Positions 40,040-50,623 are shown, counted from the first letter of the stretch. The stretch is 64,000 nucleotides of DNA from Pseudomonas chlororaphis subsp. aurantiaca (GCF_013466605.1 NZ_CP059162.1:6138001-6202000), one strand, 5' to 3'. Program-made: numbers and translations. Notes: a model not told the origin generated them from the sequence alone.

Positions 40040-41488
40040 TTAGTTAAGCTGTACGCCCAACGCCTTTGCCACGCCCTCTCCATAAGCTGGGTCAGCCTTG
40101 AAGAAATGCTGCAGCTGACGCTGGACCACATCCGAGCTGACACCCGCCATCGCACCGGCGATGTTGTCGATCAACAGGGCTTGCTGCTGATCGTTCATCA
40201 GGCGGAACAGAGCGCCTGCATGGCTGTAGTAGTCGGTGTCTTCGCGGTGATCGTAACGATCGGCCGCACCGCTGAGGGCCAGGGCCGGTTCCGCGTAGCG
40301 AGGAGCCTGTTTCGGTGCGTCGGCGTAGCTGTTCGGCTCGTAGTTCGGGGCCGCGCCACCGTTACTGCCAAAGGCCATGGCGCCATCACGCTGGTAGCTG
40401 TTCACTGGGCTGCGCGGGGCGTTGACCGGCAGTTGCTGGTGGTTGGTGCCGACACGATAGCGATGAGCGTCGGCGTAAGCGAATACGCGGCCTTGCAGCA
40501 TGCGATCCGGCGACAGGCCGACACCTGGAACCATGTTGCTAGGACCAAAGGCAGCCTGCTCGACTTCTGCAAAGTAATTCAGCGGGTTGCGGTTTAACTC
40601 CAGCTCACCGACTTCGATCAGCGGGAACTCCTTCTGCGACCAGGTCTTGGTCACGTCGAATGGGTTCTCGTAATGAGCGGCCGCCTCGGCTTCGGTCATG
40701 ATCTGAATGCACACGCTCCATTTCGGGAAGTCGCCGCGCTCGATCGCGTTGAACAGGTCACGCTGGGCGTAATCCGGGTCGGTACCCGCCAGGCGGGCAG
40801 CCTCGGCCGGTGCCAGGTTCTTGATGCCCTGCTTGGTCTTGTAGTGCCATTTCACCCAGTGACGCTCGCCCTTGGCGTTGATCAGGCTGTAGGTGTGGCT
40901 GCCAAAGCCGTGCATATGGCGATAGCCGTCCGGAATCCCGCGATCCGAGAACAGGATGGTGACCTGGTGCAGCGCCTCGGGAGAGTGTGACCAGAAGTCC
41001 CACATTGCCTGGCCGCTCTTCAGGTTGCTCTGCGGCAGACGTTTCTGGGTGTGGATAAAGTCGGGAAACTTCAGCGGGTCGCGAATAAAGAACACAGGTG
41101 TGTTGTTGCCAACGATGTCCCAGTTACCTTCTTCGGTATAGAACTTCAGGGCAAAGCCGCGTGGGTCACGCTCGGTATCAGCCGAGCCACGTTCACCGCC
41201 CACAGTCGAGAAACGCAGGAACGTAGGGGTTTGCTTACCCACGGACTCGAAAAGCTTGGCACTGGTGTATTCGGTGATGTCGCGGGTCACGGTGAAAGTA
41301 CCGTAGGCACCCGAACCCTTGGCGTGCACGCGACGCTCAGGAATGTTTTCACGGTTGAAGTGGGCAAGCTTCTCGATCAGATGAAAATCATCGAGCAGCA
41401 GCGGGCCGCGAGGGCCAGCAGAACGGGAATTCTGGTTATCGGCGACTGAAGCGCCACTTGCGGTGGTAAGCGTTTTGTTTTGGCTCAT
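40040..41488 (-). CDS. katA: Monofunctional heme catalase
   Basis: The 482-residue start at [15 protein letters not shown] has AGGAAG about eight bases upstream; a TTG two codons earlier is less likely. Catalytic marks are the distal His in [13 protein letters not shown], Asn in [14 protein letters not shown] and the proximal heme Tyr region [14 protein letters not shown]. The size class and lack of a signal peptide fit a small-subunit (clade 3) cytoplasmic catalase. It disproportionates hydrogen peroxide. Its neighbour bfrA may supply iron for heme. A 14-bp palindrome lies about 100 bp upstream of the start. Confidence 0.96.
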   Translation of the reverse strand: MSQNKTLTTASGASVADNQNSRSAGPRGPLLLDDFHLIEKLAHFNRENIPERRVHAKGSGAYGTFTVTRDITEYTSAKLFESVGKQTPTFLRFSTVGGERGSADTERDPRGFALKFYTEEGNWDIVGNNTPVFFIRDPLKFPDFIHTQKRLPQSNLKSGQAMWDFWSHSPEALHQVTILFSDRGIPDGYRHMHGFGSHTYSLINAKGERHWVKWHYKTKQGIKNLAPAEAARLAGTDPDYAQRDLFNAIERGDFPKWSVCIQIMTEAEAAAHYENPFDVTKTWSQKEFPLIEVGELELNRNPLNYFAEVEQAAFGPSNMVPGVGLSPDRMLQGRVFAYADAHRYRVGTNHQQLPVNAPRSPVNSYQRDGAMAFGSNGGAAPNYEPNSYADAPKQAPRYAEPALALSGAADRYDHREDTDYYSHAGALFRLMNDQQQALLIDNIAGAMAGVSSDVVQRQLQHFFKADPAYGEGVAKALGVQLN

Positions 41489-41583
41489 GCTCAATCTTCC
41501 TCTGTCAGTCTTGGAACTGCCGGCTAATCGGCTGACGAGGAGTATCGACCATCAAGATGACAGCATCAAATGCATTAAATGAT

Positions 41584-41597
41584 TACTATCGATAGTA
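41584..41597. promoter_or_regulatory. Palindrome upstream of katA
   Basis: TACTATCGATAGTA is a perfect 14-bp palindrome about 95 bp before the katA start. It contains CTAT and ATAG, the OxyR half-site tetramers, but with two rather than seven bases between them, so OxyR is only one possibility. Confidence 0.4.
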
Positions 41598-41622
41598 TTT
41601 TTCTAATACAACAGACACAAAA

Positions 41623-41643
41623 AACCGGGCACTAGGCCCGGTT
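41623..41643 (-). terminator. Terminator of the alpha operon, after rplQ
   Basis: AACCGGGC and GCCCGGTT are perfect 8-bp arms; on the minus strand a T-run follows, 17 bases after the rplQ stop. Confidence 0.93.
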
Positions 41644-41659
41644 CTTTGTATTTGACGTC

Positions 41660-42046
41660 TTACTCAGCGGATACAGCTTCACCGCCGACAGCACGATCAA
41701 CCAACTCGACGTACGCCATAGGCGCGTTGTCGCCAGCGCGGAAACCGCACTTGAGGATGCGCAGGTAGCCACCCTCACGGGTAGCGTAACGCTTGCCCAG
41801 GTCGTTGAAGAGCTTACCAACGATAGCTTTCGAACGAGTACGGTCGAAAGCCAGACGGCGGTTAGCCAGGCTGTCTGTCTTGGCCAAAGTGATCAGCGGC
41901 TCAGCAACGCGGCGCAGTTCTTTGGCTTTCGGCAGTGTAGTTTTGATCAGCTCGTGCTCGAACAGCGACACCGCCATGTTTTGGAACATGGCCTTGCGGT
42001 GCGAGCTGGTGCGGCTCAGGTGACGACCACTTTTACGATGACGCAT
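41660..42046 (-). CDS. rplQ: 50S ribosomal protein L17
   Basis: The 128-residue protein begins [20 protein letters not shown], the L17 N-terminus, and includes [21 protein letters not shown]17 lies at the exit-tunnel side of the 50S subunit. It is the last gene of the alpha operon, 42 bases after rpoA, with an intrinsic terminator immediately downstream. Confidence 0.98.
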   Translation of the reverse strand: MRHRKSGRHLSRTSSHRKAMFQNMAVSLFEHELIKTTLPKAKELRRVAEPLITLAKTDSLANRRLAFDRTRSKAIVGKLFNDLGKRYATREGGYLRILKCGFRAGDNAPMAYVELVDRAVGGEAVSAE

Positions 42047-42088
42047 GGTTCATTCCTTACCAAACACAACGTTCGGTGATTACGACGA

Positions 42089-43090
42089 TCAGGCAGTCGC
42101 CTTGTCGTCCTTCTTAAGACTTGCAGGCGGCCAGTTGTCGAGGCGCATGCCGAGGGACAGACCGCGGGAGGCCAGAACGTCCTTGATTTCGGTCAAGGAT
42201 TTCTTGCCAAGGTTCGGAGTCTTCAACAGTTCTACTTCGGTACGCTGAATCAGGTCGCCGATGTAGTAAATGTTTTCCGCCTTAAGGCAGTTAGCCGAAC
42301 GTACAGTCAGTTCCAGATCGTCAACCGGGCGAAGCAGGATCGGATCGATCTCGTCTTCCTGCTCGATTACCACTGGCTCACTGTCACCCTTGAGGTCGAC
42401 GAACGCAGCCAACTGCTGTTGCAGGATGGTTGCAGCACGGCGGATAGCCTCTTCAGGATCCAGGGTACCGTTGGTTTCCAGATCAATAACCAGCTTGTCC
42501 AAGTTGGTACGCTGCTCGACACGGGCGTTTTCCACCACGTATGCGATACGGCGAACCGGGCTGAACGAAGAGTCAAGCTGCAAGCGACCGATGCTGCGGC
42601 TTTCGTCTTCATCGCTCTGACGCGAGTCTGCCGGTTCATAACCACGACCACGAGCTACTACGAGCTTCATGTTCAGGGCGCCGTTAGACGCCAGGTTAGC
42701 GATTACGTGATCGGGGTTAACGATCTCGACATCATGATCCAGCTGAATATCGGCAGCGGTAACCACCCCCGAACCCTTCTTCGACAAGGTCAGCGTAACT
42801 TCGTCACGGCCGTGCAGCTTGATAGCCAGACCTTTAAGGTTCAACAGGATTTCAATTACGTCTTCCTGTACACCTTCGATGGCGCTGTACTCGTGGAGCA
42901 CACCGTCAATCTCGGCCTCGACTACTGCACAGCCGGGCATTGAGGACAACAGGATGCGGCGCAGCGCGTTGCCCAGGGTGTGGCCAAAACCACGCTCGAG
43001 AGGCTCGAGGGTGATCTTGGCGCGGGTTGGACTGACAACCTGCACATCAATATGGCGGGGTGTCAGGAACTCATTTACCGAAATCTGCAT
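42089..43090 (-). CDS. rpoA: RNA polymerase alpha subunit
   Basis: The 333-residue protein has both domains. The N-terminal dimerisation domain ([20 protein letters not shown] onward, with [20 protein letters not shown]) assembles beta and beta'. The C-terminal domain, after a linker at about 235-250, includes [20 protein letters not shown] with the conserved Arg that contacts UP elements and activators. It follows rpsD by 22 bases in the alpha operon, the standard gammaproteobacterial order. Confidence 0.98.
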   Translation of the reverse strand: MQISVNEFLTPRHIDVQVVSPTRAKITLEPLERGFGHTLGNALRRILLSSMPGCAVVEAEIDGVLHEYSAIEGVQEDVIEILLNLKGLAIKLHGRDEVTLTLSKKGSGVVTAADIQLDHDVEIVNPDHVIANLASNGALNMKLVVARGRGYEPADSRQSDEDESRSIGRLQLDSSFSPVRRIAYVVENARVEQRTNLDKLVIDLETNGTLDPEEAIRRAATILQQQLAAFVDLKGDSEPVVIEQEDEIDPILLRPVDDLELTVRSANCLKAENIYYIGDLIQRTEVELLKTPNLGKKSLTEIKDVLASRGLSLGMRLDNWPPASLKKDDKATA

Positions 43091-43112
43091 GGATGCACCT
43101 ATTTTCTAGCCC

Positions 43113-43733
43113 TTACTTGGAGTAGAGCTCGACAATCAGGCTTTCGTTGATGTCGGCGGACAGATCACTGCGAGCTGGAACGTTCTTGAAAACGCCCGAC
43201 TTCTTCTCAGTGTCTACTTCTACCCATTCTACGCGGCCACGTTGGGCACACAGATCGAGAGCTTGGACAATGCGAAGTTGGTTTTTTGCTTTCTCGCGAA
43301 CAGCAACCACGTCACCAGCACGAACCTGGTAGGACGGAACGTTAACGGTCTGACCGTTTACGCTGATCGACTTGTGCGATACCAGCTGACGGGATTCGGC
43401 ACGAGTCGAACCGAAGCCCATACGGTATACAACGTTGTCCAGACGGCATTCGAGCAGTTGCAGCAGGTTTTCACCGGTTGCACCTTTCTTGCCAGCAGCT
43501 TCTTTGTAGTAGCCGCTGAATTGACGCTCGAGAACGCCGTAGATACGACGGACCTTCTGCTTTTCACGCAGTTGGGTGCCGTAGTCGGACTGGCGACCGC
43601 GGCGCTGGCCGTGGATACCAGGTGCTGCTTCGATGTTGCACTTGGATTCGATAGCGCGCACGCCGCTCTTCAGGAAGAGATCGGTGCCTTCGCGACGAGC
43701 CAGTTTGCATTTTGGACCAATGTAACGAGCCAT
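43113..43733 (-). CDS. rpsD: 30S ribosomal protein S4
   Basis: The 206-residue protein starts [20 protein letters not shown] and carries the S4 RNA-binding domain ([40 protein letters not shown]). S4 nucleates 30S assembly on 16S rRNA and in E. coli also represses the alpha operon by binding its leader. A corresponding leader, with its own promoter, lies upstream of rpsM here. Confidence 0.98.
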   Translation of the reverse strand: MARYIGPKCKLARREGTDLFLKSGVRAIESKCNIEAAPGIHGQRRGRQSDYGTQLREKQKVRRIYGVLERQFSGYYKEAAGKKGATGENLLQLLECRLDNVVYRMGFGSTRAESRQLVSHKSISVNGQTVNVPSYQVRAGDVVAVREKAKNQLRIVQALDLCAQRGRVEWVEVDTEKKSGVFKNVPARSDLSADINESLIVELYSK

Positions 43734-43751
43734 TCTTTACAATCTCCTGGA

Positions 43752-44141
43752 TTACACGCGGCGCTTCTTCGGCGGACGGCACCCGTTATGCGGGATTGGC
43801 GTCACGTCGGTGATGCTGGCGATCTTGTAGCCACAGCCGTTCAAAGCACGGACTGCGGATTCACGACCTGGACCTGGGCCCTTGACGTTAACGTCGAGGT
43901 TTTTCAGGCCATATTCCAGCGCAGCTTGACCAGCACGTTCAGCAGCTACTTGAGCAGCGAACGGGGTGGACTTGCGGGAACCGCGGAAACCCGAACCACC
44001 GGAGGTTGCCCAGGAAAGAGCGTTACCTTGACGGTCGGTGATGGTCACGATGGTGTTGTTGAAAGACGCGTGGATGTGGGCGATGCCATCAACCACTGTC
44101 TTTTTAATCTTTTTACGAGGACGAGCAGCAGGTTTTGCCAT
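43752..44141 (-). CDS. rpsK: 30S ribosomal protein S11
   Basis: The 129-residue protein has the S11 core [20 protein letters not shown] and the C-terminal [15 protein letters not shown] with the conserved HNG-CRPPK end (Asn is deamidated to isoaspartate in E. coli). It forms the platform of the 30S subunit near the mRNA exit. It lies 18 bases before rpsD and 30 bases after rpsM in the alpha operon. Confidence 0.98.
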   Translation of the reverse strand: MAKPAARPRKKIKKTVVDGIAHIHASFNNTIVTITDRQGNALSWATSGGSGFRGSRKSTPFAAQVAAERAGQAALEYGLKNLDVNVKGPGPGRESAVRALNGCGYKIASITDVTPIPHNGCRPPKKRRV

Positions 44142-44171
44142 GACTAAATTCCTGTCGATTCGCTGGTGCGA

Positions 44172-44528
44172 TTACTTGCGGATCGGCTTACGCGGACCTT
44201 TGCGAGTACGCGCGTTGGTCTTGGTACGCTGACCGCGTACTGGCAGACCACGACGATGGCGCAGACCGCGGTAGCAGCCCAGATCCATCAAGCGTTTGAT
44301 TTTCATGTTGATTTCGCGACGCAGGTCACCTTCAGTGGTGAACTTCGCCACTTCGCCACGCAGCTGTTCAATTTGCTCGTCGCTCAGATCCTTGATCTTT
44401 GCGGCTGGGTTGACCCCAGTCTCTGCACAGATTTTCTGTGCAGTCGTGCGACCAACACCATAGATGTAGGTCAGCGAGATAACAGTATGCTTGTTATCTG
44501 GAATGTTAACGCCTGCAATACGGGCCAT
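44172..44528 (-). CDS. rpsM: 30S ribosomal protein S13
   Basis: The 118-residue protein begins [20 protein letters not shown] and ends in the basic tail [20 protein letters not shown] that reaches the P-site tRNA. It is the first gene of the alpha operon proper: a consensus promoter lies about 60-90 bases upstream, after rpmJ, so it can be made both from this promoter and by read-through from the spc operon. Confidence 0.98.
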   Translation of the reverse strand: MARIAGVNIPDNKHTVISLTYIYGVGRTTAQKICAETGVNPAAKIKDLSDEQIEQLRGEVAKFTTEGDLRREINMKIKRLMDLGCYRGLRHRRGLPVRGQRTKTNARTRKGPRKPIRK

Positions 44529-44587
44529 TCAGTGGGACTCCAATTGACAGCTACCTACGCCCCGGAAGCCAAGAAATAGGGCGCGAG

Positions 44588-44616
44588 ATAATATCGCTGT
44601 AATAACAAATAATCAA
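44588..44616 (-). promoter_or_regulatory. Promoter of the alpha operon (before rpsM)
   Basis: Read on the minus strand, TTGATT and TATTAT are separated by exactly 17 bp. The predicted start leaves a leader of about 50 bases before rpsM, where S4-dependent control would act by analogy with E. coli. Confidence 0.7.
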
Positions 44617-44640
44617 CCCAGCAGCGCACTAGCTGCTGGG
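44617..44640 (-). other. Hairpin between rpmJ and rpsM
   Basis: CCCAGCAGC and GCTGCTGGG are perfect 9-bp arms around GCACTA. The minus-strand sequence after it (TTGATTATTTGTTATT) has no clean T-run, so it may be a partial terminator or RNA-processing site at the end of the spc operon. Confidence 0.55.
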
Positions 44641-44658
44641 CTTGAAGCACAATCACAC

Positions 44659-44775
44659 TCAGCCTTGGCGCTGTTTGTGACGCGGTTCCGCGCTGCAAAT
44701 TACTCGAACAACACCTTCGCGGCGAATAATCTTGCAGTTACGGCACAGCTTTTTCACCGATGCACGAACTTTCAT
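44659..44775 (-). CDS. rpmJ: 50S ribosomal protein L36 (zinc-ribbon form)
   Basis: The 38-residue protein begins [14 protein letters not shown] and ends PRHKQRQG. Cys11, Cys14, Cys27 and His33 form the zinc ribbon, so this is the zinc-requiring (C+) form; a Zur-regulated zinc-free copy may exist elsewhere. It lies 24 bases after secY, the normal end of the spc operon. It is short enough to be missed by length-limited gene finding. Confidence 0.96.
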
Positions 44776-44799
44776 CACCAACTCCTCGAACCTTATGGG

Positions 44800-46128
44800 T
44801 CAGCGCAGCATGCCGCTGCCGTAACCCTTCAGGTTGGCTTTCTTCATCAGGGATTCGTACTGGTGCGAAACGAGGTGCGATTGTACTTGCGACATAAAGT
44901 CCATAACAACCACGACCACGATCAGCAACGAGGTCCCGCCAAGGTAGAACGGAACGTTTGCTGCAACCACCAGGAACTGGGGCAACAGGCAGACGGCCGT
45001 CATATATAGAGCACCGAACATGGTCAAGCGGGTCAGAACGCCATCAATGTAGCGCGCCGACTGCTCACCTGGACGGATGCCCGGAATAAAGGCACCGGAC
45101 TTCTTCAGGTTTTCCGCTACGTCTTTCGGATTGAACATCAACGCCGTATAGAAGAAGCAGAAGAAAATAATCCCTGCACTAAACAGCAGAATATTCAACG
45201 GCTGACCAGGAGCGATCGACTGCGAGATGTCCTGCAACCAGCCCATACCTTCAGACTGACCGAACCAGGCACCCAACGAAGCCGGGAACAGCAAAATGCT
45301 GCTCGCGAAAATAGCAGGAATAACGCCTGCCATATTCACTTTCAGCGGCAAGTGGCTAGTCTGCGCAGCAAACACCTTGCGGCCCTGCTGACGCTTGGCA
45401 TAGTGAACAGCAATACGACGCTGACCACGCTCAATGAACACCACAAAACCGATAATCGCTACTGCCAGCAAACCGATGGCAACCAGGGCAAAAATATTGA
45501 TATCACCCTGACGCGCAGACTCGAAAGACTGCCCGATCGCTCTCGGAAGACCGGCGACGATACCTGCGAAAATCAACATCGAGATACCGTTGCCAACACC
45601 ACGCTCAGTAATCTGCTCACCCAGCCACATCATGAACATCGCACCAGCCACAAAAGTGGATACCGCGACGAAATGGAAGCCAAAGTCACCAGTGAACGCA
45701 ACGCCCTGCCCTGCCAGACCAACGGACATGCCGATGGCCTGAACAAGAGCTAGGACGACAGTGCCGTAGCGGGTGTACTGGCTGATCTTGCGACGGCCAG
45801 CTTCACCTTCCTTCTTCAACTGCTCCAGCTGCGGGCTGACGGCGGTCATCAGTTGCATGATGATCGATGCCGAGATGTACGGCATGATCCCTAGTGCAAA
45901 GATGCTCATCCGCTCCAACGCGCCGCCGGAAAACATGTTGAACAAGCTAAGAATGGTCCCCTCATTCTGTCGAAACAGGTCTGCGAGTCGGTCAGGGTTG
46001 ATACCTGGAACCGGGATGTGTGCGCCTATTCGGTAGACGATAATCGCCAAGAACAGAAAACGCAGACGAGCCCAGAGTTCAGACATACCGCCTTTGCCGA
46101 GCGCAGAGAGAGCACCTTGCTTAGCCAT
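44800..46128 (-). CDS. secY: Preprotein translocase subunit SecY
   Basis: The 442-residue membrane protein has the ten helices of Sec[20 protein letters not shown] is helix 1, [20 protein letters not shown] the plug region, and the loops [20 protein letters not shown] and [19 protein letters not shown] bind SecA and the ribosome. It forms the protein-conducting channel of the inner membrane with SecE and SecG. It directly abuts rplO within the spc operon, the standard arrangement. Confidence 0.98.
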   Translation of the reverse strand: MAKQGALSALGKGGMSELWARLRFLFLAIIVYRIGAHIPVPGINPDRLADLFRQNEGTILSLFNMFSGGALERMSIFALGIMPYISASIIMQLMTAVSPQLEQLKKEGEAGRRKISQYTRYGTVVLALVQAIGMSVGLAGQGVAFTGDFGFHFVAVSTFVAGAMFMMWLGEQITERGVGNGISMLIFAGIVAGLPRAIGQSFESARQGDINIFALVAIGLLAVAIIGFVVFIERGQRRIAVHYAKRQQGRKVFAAQTSHLPLKVNMAGVIPAIFASSILLFPASLGAWFGQSEGMGWLQDISQSIAPGQPLNILLFSAGIIFFCFFYTALMFNPKDVAENLKKSGAFIPGIRPGEQSARYIDGVLTRLTMFGALYMTAVCLLPQFLVVAANVPFYLGGTSLLIVVVVVMDFMSQVQSHLVSHQYESLMKKANLKGYGSGMLR

Positions 46129-46563
46129 TTATTCCTCGAACTTGCCGCCAGCTGCTTCGATAGCCGCACGCGCACCTTTGGTGGCTGCGATGCCCTTGAT
46201 AGTCACAGCGCGAGTAACTTCGCCGGACAGCATGATTTTCACACGCTGTACGTTTTGGTTAATCACGTTGGCATCTTTCAGGGACTGCACGGTGACGATG
46301 TCGCCTTCCACTTTAGCCAGTTCGGACAGACGCACTTCTGCGCGATCCATGGCTTTCAGGGATACGAAACCGAACTTCGGCAGGCGACGATGCAGCGGCT
46401 GTTGACCGCCTTCAAAGCCTGGAGCAATGGTGCCACCGGAGCGGGAAGTCTGACCTTTGTGACCACGGCCACCAGTCTTACCCAAACCACTACCGATACC
46501 ACGGCCCGGACGATGCTTTTCGCGACGGGAACCCGGCGCTGGACTCAGATCATTGAGTTTCAT
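46129..46563 (-). CDS. rplO: 50S ribosomal protein L15
   Basis: The 144-residue protein begins [20 protein letters not shown], followed by the glycine-rich [20 protein letters not shown] typical of L15, and ends in a globular domain ([20 protein letters not shown]). L15 is a late-assembling 50S protein. Its stop is immediately followed by the secY start and it comes three bases after rpmD. Confidence 0.98.
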   Translation of the reverse strand: MKLNDLSPAPGSRREKHRPGRGIGSGLGKTGGRGHKGQTSRSGGTIAPGFEGGQQPLHRRLPKFGFVSLKAMDRAEVRLSELAKVEGDIVTVQSLKDANVINQNVQRVKIMLSGEVTRAVTIKGIAATKGARAAIEAAGGKFEE

Positions 46564-46566
46564 CGA

Positions 46567-46743
46567 TTAACCCTCGACACGCAGCATGTAGTAAGCCTTG
46601 TTGATCATCCCGCGGTTCTCGGGAGTATCCTGGACTTCTACAGTGTGACCGATGCGACGCAGGCCCAGACCCTTAACGCACAGTTTGTGGTTAGGGATAC
46701 GGCCGGTCATGCTTTTGATCAGCGTTACTTTAACGGTAGCCAT
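46567..46743 (-). CDS. rpmD: 50S ribosomal protein L30
   Basis: The 58-residue frame encodes [20 protein letters not shown] and ends [14 protein letters not shown], the complete L30 fold ([18 protein letters not shown] in the middle). It sits between rpsE and rplO with gaps of two and three bases. Short genes like this are easily missed, but the match to L30 and the operon position are unambiguous. Confidence 0.97.
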
Positions 46744-46745
46744 GA

Positions 46746-47246
46746 TCAGATGATCTCCTGGACGCTTTTGCCACGCTTGGCGGCAATGGATTCAGGGGAC
46801 TGCATTGCTTTCAAACCCTTGAAAGTGGCATGAACCACGTTTACTGGGTTAGTCGAGCCGTAGCACTTGGCCAGAACGTTCTGAACGCCAGCAACTTCGA
46901 GGACAGCACGCATAGCGCCGCCAGCGATGATACCGGTACCTTCAGAAGCAGGCTGCATGTACACCTTCGAAGCGCCGTGAGCGGACTTCATTGCGTACTG
47001 CAGAGTGGTGCCGTTCAGATCAACCTGGATCATGTTGCGGCGAGCAGCTTCCATTGCCTTCTGGATCGCAGCAGGCACTTCACGCGACTTGCCACGGCCG
47101 AAGCCAACGCGCCCCTTACCATCACCAACCACGGTCAACGCGGTGAAAGTGAAGATACGGCCGCCTTTTACGGTTTTGGCTACGCGGTTAACTTGAACCA
47201 GCTTCTCGATGTAGCCTTCGTCGCGCTTTTGGTCGTTATTTGACAT
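46746..47246 (-). CDS. rpsE: 30S ribosomal protein S5
   Basis: The 166-residue protein has the N-terminal double-stranded RNA-binding domain ([40 protein letters not shown]) and the C-terminal domain with [21 protein letters not shown]5 helps set decoding accuracy and mRNA unwinding. The conserved Gly-rich loop where spectinomycin-resistance changes occur (around VAKTVKGG) looks wild type. Three bases separate it from rplR. Confidence 0.98.
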
Positions 47247-47249
47247 AAC

Positions 47250-47600
47250 TTAGAACTCCAGCCCAGCTTCACGAGCAGCATCAGCCAGCGCCTTGACGCG
47301 GCCGTGGTACTTGAAGCCAGAGCGGTCGAAAGCCACCTGCGAGACGCCAGCGGCTTTTGCACGCGTAGCGACCAGCTGGCCAACCTTAGTGGCCGCGTCG
47401 ATGTTGCCAGTGGCGCCATCACGCAGTTCTTTATCCAAAGTCGAGGCGCTTGCCAGGACTTTGTTGCCGTCGGCCGAAATGACCTGGGCGTAGATGTGCT
47501 GCGAAGAGCGGAACACGCAGAGACGCACGACTTCGAGTTCGTGCATTTTCAGGCGTGCTTTGCGAGCGCGACGCAGTCGAGTAACTTTTTTGTCGGTCAT
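47250..47600 (-). CDS. rplR: 50S ribosomal protein L18
   Basis: The 116-residue protein has a basic N-terminus ([20 protein letters not shown]) that anchors 5S rRNA, and the L18 fold with [15 protein letters not shown] and [20 protein letters not shown]. It delivers 5S rRNA to the central protuberance with L5. It lies ten bases after rplF. Confidence 0.98.
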   Translation of the reverse strand: MTDKKVTRLRRARKARLKMHELEVVRLCVFRSSQHIYAQVISADGNKVLASASTLDKELRDGATGNIDAATKVGQLVATRAKAAGVSQVAFDRSGFKYHGRVKALADAAREAGLEF

Positions 47601-47610
47601 TTGCTATGCC

Positions 47611-48144
47611 CTACTTCTTCTTGGCTTCTTTACGACGGACGACTTCGTCCGCGTAGCGCACACCTTTACCTTTGTAAGGTTCTGGTGGACGGAAGTCGCG
47701 GATCTCAGCGGCCACTTGACCTACCAGCTGCTTATCGATGCCCTTGATCAGGATATCGGTCTGGCTAGGAGTCTCAGCGGTGATGCCTTCCGGCAGCTCG
47801 TAGTCCACTGGATGCGAGAAGCCAAGGGCCAGGTTCAGCACTGTGCCTTTTGCTTGCGCTTTGTAACCAACACCGACCAGCTGGAGCTTGCGCTCGAAGC
47901 CTTGGCTTACGCCTTGGACCATGTTGTTTACCAACGCACGAGTGGTACCGGCCATTGCGCGAGTTTGTTGGTCGCCATTGCGAGCAGCGAAACGCAGCTC
48001 ACCAGCTTCCTGAACAATTTCAACGGACGAGTGTACGTTCAGTTCGAGAGTGCCCTTGGCACCCTTCACCGAAAGCTGTTGGCCGGCGAATTTAACTTCA
48101 ACACCAGCTGGCAGCTTAACGGGGTTCTTAGCGACGCGAGACAT
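47611..48144 (-). CDS. rplF: 50S ribosomal protein L6
   Basis: The 177-residue protein begins [20 protein letters not shown], has the duplicated L6 fold, and ends with the conserved [21 protein letters not shown]6 lies near the sarcin-ricin loop where elongation factors dock. It follows rpsH by 12 bases in the spc operon. Confidence 0.98.
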   Translation of the reverse strand: MSRVAKNPVKLPAGVEVKFAGQQLSVKGAKGTLELNVHSSVEIVQEAGELRFAARNGDQQTRAMAGTTRALVNNMVQGVSQGFERKLQLVGVGYKAQAKGTVLNLALGFSHPVDYELPEGITAETPSQTDILIKGIDKQLVGQVAAEIRDFRPPEPYKGKGVRYADEVVRRKEAKKK

Positions 48145-48156
48145 GCTTATCCCCCC

Positions 48157-48549
48157 TTAGAACACAGTGCAAAGAACTTCGCCGCCGACACCGGCAGCGC
48201 GCGCAGCACGATCAGTCATCACACCTTTGTTGGTGGAGACGATAGACACGCCGAGACCGCCACGAACTTTCGGCAGATCTTCAACGGACTTGTACTGACG
48301 CAGGCCTGGACGGCTAACGCGCTTCACTTCCTCGATGACCGGACGGCCTTCGAAGTATTTCAGCTCGATGGACAGCAGTGGCTTGGTTTCGCTGCTGATC
48401 TGATAACCCGCGATGTAACCTTCGTCCTTCAGGACTTTTGCTACAGCCACCTTCAGCGTGGAAGACGGCATGCTTACGACGGACTTTTCAGCCATCTGGG
48501 CATTACGGATTCGAGTTAGCATGTCCGCTAACGGGTCCTGCATACTCAT
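48157..48549 (-). CDS. rpsH: 30S ribosomal protein S8
   Basis: The 130-residue protein begins [20 protein letters not shown] and ends [20 protein letters not shown] followed by [12 protein letters not shown]8 organises the central 16S rRNA domain and in E. coli represses the spc operon by binding near rplE. Unusually, a 208-bp spacer with two hairpins separates it from rpsN upstream. Confidence 0.98.
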   Translation of the reverse strand: MSMQDPLADMLTRIRNAQMAEKSVVSMPSSTLKVAVAKVLKDEGYIAGYQISSETKPLLSIELKYFEGRPVIEEVKRVSRPGLRQYKSVEDLPKVRGGLGVSIVSTNKGVMTDRAARAAGVGGEVLCTVF

Positions 48550-48618
48550 GGGCTAGACGCTCCTGATACAAAAAAAATGAGCCTTGCGGCTACAGCTTGT
48601 CGCCGAGAAATTCCGGGC

Positions 48619-48697
48619 AAAAAACACGGGCTCAGGCGAGCCGGTCATTCTAGACACACCCCAGAAATGAATCAAGCCCCAAAAGGGGCTTGATTCA
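48619..48697 (-). other. Two hairpins in the rpsN-rpsH spacer
   Basis: TGAATCAAGCCCC and GGGGCTTGATTCA are perfect 13-bp arms around AAAA (48668-48697), without a T-run. Downstream on the minus strand GGCTC-GCCT-GAGCC (48629-48642) is followed four bases later by TTTTTT. The second resembles a weak terminator inside the spc operon, so attenuation or RNA processing is possible here. Confidence 0.7.
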
Positions 48698-48757
48698 CGT
48701 TCAAGGCCACCGGCGGTCAGGATCTTGCGACCCCGAACACCGCGACTTTGATAGCTA

Positions 48758-49063
48758 TTACCAGCTGGCTTTAACCAGACCTGGTACGTCACCACGCATT
48801 GCAGCTTCACGCAGCTTGTTACGGCCGAGGCCGAACTTGCGGTAAACGCCGTGCGGACGACCAGTCAGGCGGCAGCGGTTACGCATGCGCGAGGCGCTGG
48901 CGTCACGTGGCTGCTTCTGCAGAGCTACGGTAGCTTCCCAACGCGCCTCTGGACTTGCGTTCAGATCGACGATGATAGCTTTCAGCGCTGCACGCTTGGT
49001 GGCGTACTTGGCAACGGTGAGCTGACGCTTCAGCTCACGGTTTTTCATGCTCTTCTTGGCCAT
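48758..49063 (-). CDS. rpsN: 30S ribosomal protein S14 (zinc-free form)
   Basis: The 101-residue start [20 protein letters not shown] is the normal S14 N-terminus; the longer frame runs back into rplE. The C-terminal [20 protein letters not shown] lacks the CxxC...CxxC zinc ribbon, so it is the long zinc-independent type. S14 assembles late in the 30S head. It is 13 bases after rplE and is followed by the long hairpin spacer before rpsH. Confidence 0.98.
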
Positions 49064-49076
49064 TTTCCTACTCCAA

Positions 49077-49616
49077 TCAGTTGCGGAACGGGAATTTGAA
49101 AGCACGCAGCAGAGCGCGGCCTTCATCATCGTTCTTGGCAGTGGTGGTCAGGGTAATGTCCAGACCGCGGAGAGCATCGATCTTGTCGTAGTCGATTTCC
49201 GGGAAGATGATCTGCTCTTTCACGCCCATGCTGTAGTTGCCACGACCATCGAAGGACTTGGCATTCAGGCCGCGGAAGTCGCGAACCCGAGGCAGGGAGA
49301 TCGACAGCAGACGATCCAGGAACTCGTACATACGCTCACGGCGCAGGGTCACTTTGACGCCGATCGGCCAACCCTCACGGACTTTGAAGCCAGCGATGGA
49401 TTTCCGAGCGTAGGTCACAACGACTTTCTGGCCGGTGATCTTTTCCAGGTCAGCAACAGCGTGCTCGATGACTTTTTTGTCGCCGATCGCTTCGCCCAGA
49501 CCCATGTTCAGGGTGATTTTGGTAACGCGCGGAACTTCCATCACGTTCGAAAGCTTAAGTTCATCCTTAAGTTTCGGAGCGATTTCCTTCCGGTAAATCT
49601 CTTGTAGTCGTGCCAT
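49077..49616 (-). CDS. rplE: 50S ribosomal protein L5
   Basis: The 179-residue protein begins [20 protein letters not shown] and includes [20 protein letters not shown] and [20 protein letters not shown], the L5 core. L5 binds 5S rRNA and contacts the P-site tRNA through its loop. In E. coli the S8 repressor site overlaps this gene's start. It is 20 bases after rplX. Confidence 0.98.
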
Positions 49617-49636
49617 GGTCTTCTACCTAGCAGTGT

Positions 49637-49951
49637 TCAAGCATCAACCGCTTTTTGGGTCGACTTGAAGACACGAATTTTTTTGCCGTCTTCTACTTTG
49701 AAACCAACGCGGTCAGCCTTGTTGGTTTCGCCGTTGAAAATGGCGACGTTGGAAGCGTGCAGTGGCGCTTCTTTCTCGACGATACCGCCCTGTACGCCCG
49801 ACATCGGGTTAGGCTTGGTATGACGCTTAACCAGGTTCAGACCACCAACAACCAGACGGTTGTCAGCGAGAACCTTAAGCACCTTACCGCGCTTACCCTT
49901 GTCTTTGCCGGCGATCACGATGATCTCGTCGTCACGACGAATCTTTTGCAT
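49637..49951 (-). CDS. rplX: 50S ribosomal protein L24
   Basis: The 104-residue protein begins [20 protein letters not shown] with the KOW motif at residues ~8-30, and has the conserved [20 protein letters not shown] loop. L24 initiates 50S assembly at the 5' end of 23S rRNA. It is 11 bases after rplN. Confidence 0.98.
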   Translation of the reverse strand: MQKIRRDDEIIVIAGKDKGKRGKVLKVLADNRLVVGGLNLVKRHTKPNPMSGVQGGIVEKEAPLHASNVAIFNGETNKADRVGFKVEDGKKIRVFKSTQKAVDA

Positions 49952-49962
49952 GTCGGATCTCC

Positions 49963-50331
49963 TTACAGCACTTCTGGGGCGAGCGAGACGATCTTCATGA
50001 ACTTCTCAGTACGAAGTTCACGGGTCACTGGCCCAAAGATACGGGTGCCGATCGGCTCTTGCTTGTTGTTCAACAGAACAGCAGCGTTGCCATCAAAGCG
50101 GATGATGGAGCCGTCAGCACGACGGACGCCATGGCGAGTGCGGACCACAACAGCAGTCATCACTTGACCCTTCTTCACCTTACCGCGAGGAATTGCTTCC
50201 TTAACGGTAACTTTGATGATGTCACCGATACCAGCGTAACGACGATGGGAGCCACCCAGCACCTTGATGCACATAACACGGCGAGCGCCGCTGTTATCGG
50301 CCACATCGAGCATGGATTGAGTCTGAATCAT
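49963..50331 (-). CDS. rplN: 50S ribosomal protein L14
   Basis: The 122-residue protein begins [20 protein letters not shown] and carries the family core [21 protein letters not shown]14 forms an intersubunit bridge with 16S rRNA helix 14 and is the landing site of the silencing factor RsfS. Some annotations start the spc operon here; the 23-bp gap to rpsQ shows no obvious terminator. Confidence 0.98.
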   Translation of the reverse strand: MIQTQSMLDVADNSGARRVMCIKVLGGSHRRYAGIGDIIKVTVKEAIPRGKVKKGQVMTAVVVRTRHGVRRADGSIIRFDGNAAVLLNNKQEPIGTRIFGPVTRELRTEKFMKIVSLAPEVL

Positions 50332-50354
50332 ATAATTTCTCCGACCCTTAGCCC

Positions 50355-50621
50355 TTAGACTTCCACAGCGCGTTCGAGAACATCAACCAGAGCCCAAGAC
50401 TTGGTCTTGGCCATCGGACGAGTTTCACGAATAGTGACTTTGTCGCCGATGTGGCACTGGTTGGTTTCGTCGTGCGCGTGCAGCTTAGTCGAACGCTTAA
50501 CGTATTTACCGTAGATAGGGTGCTTAACGCGACGCTCGATCAGAACGGTGATGGTCTTGTCCATCTTGTCGCTGACAACACGGCCAGTCAGCGTACGGAC
50601 AGTTTTTTCGGCTTCAGCCAT
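50355..50621 (-). CDS. rpsQ: 30S ribosomal protein S17
   Basis: The 88-residue protein shows the S17 OB-fold marks [20 protein letters not shown] and [20 protein letters not shown]. It is an early-binding protein of the 30S body. The gene is two bases after rpmC, the last part of the S10 operon. Confidence 0.98.
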   Translation of the reverse strand: MAEAEKTVRTLTGRVVSDKMDKTITVLIERRVKHPIYGKYVKRSTKLHAHDETNQCHIGDKVTIRETRPMAKTKSWALVDVLERAVEV

Positions 50622-50623
50622 GA

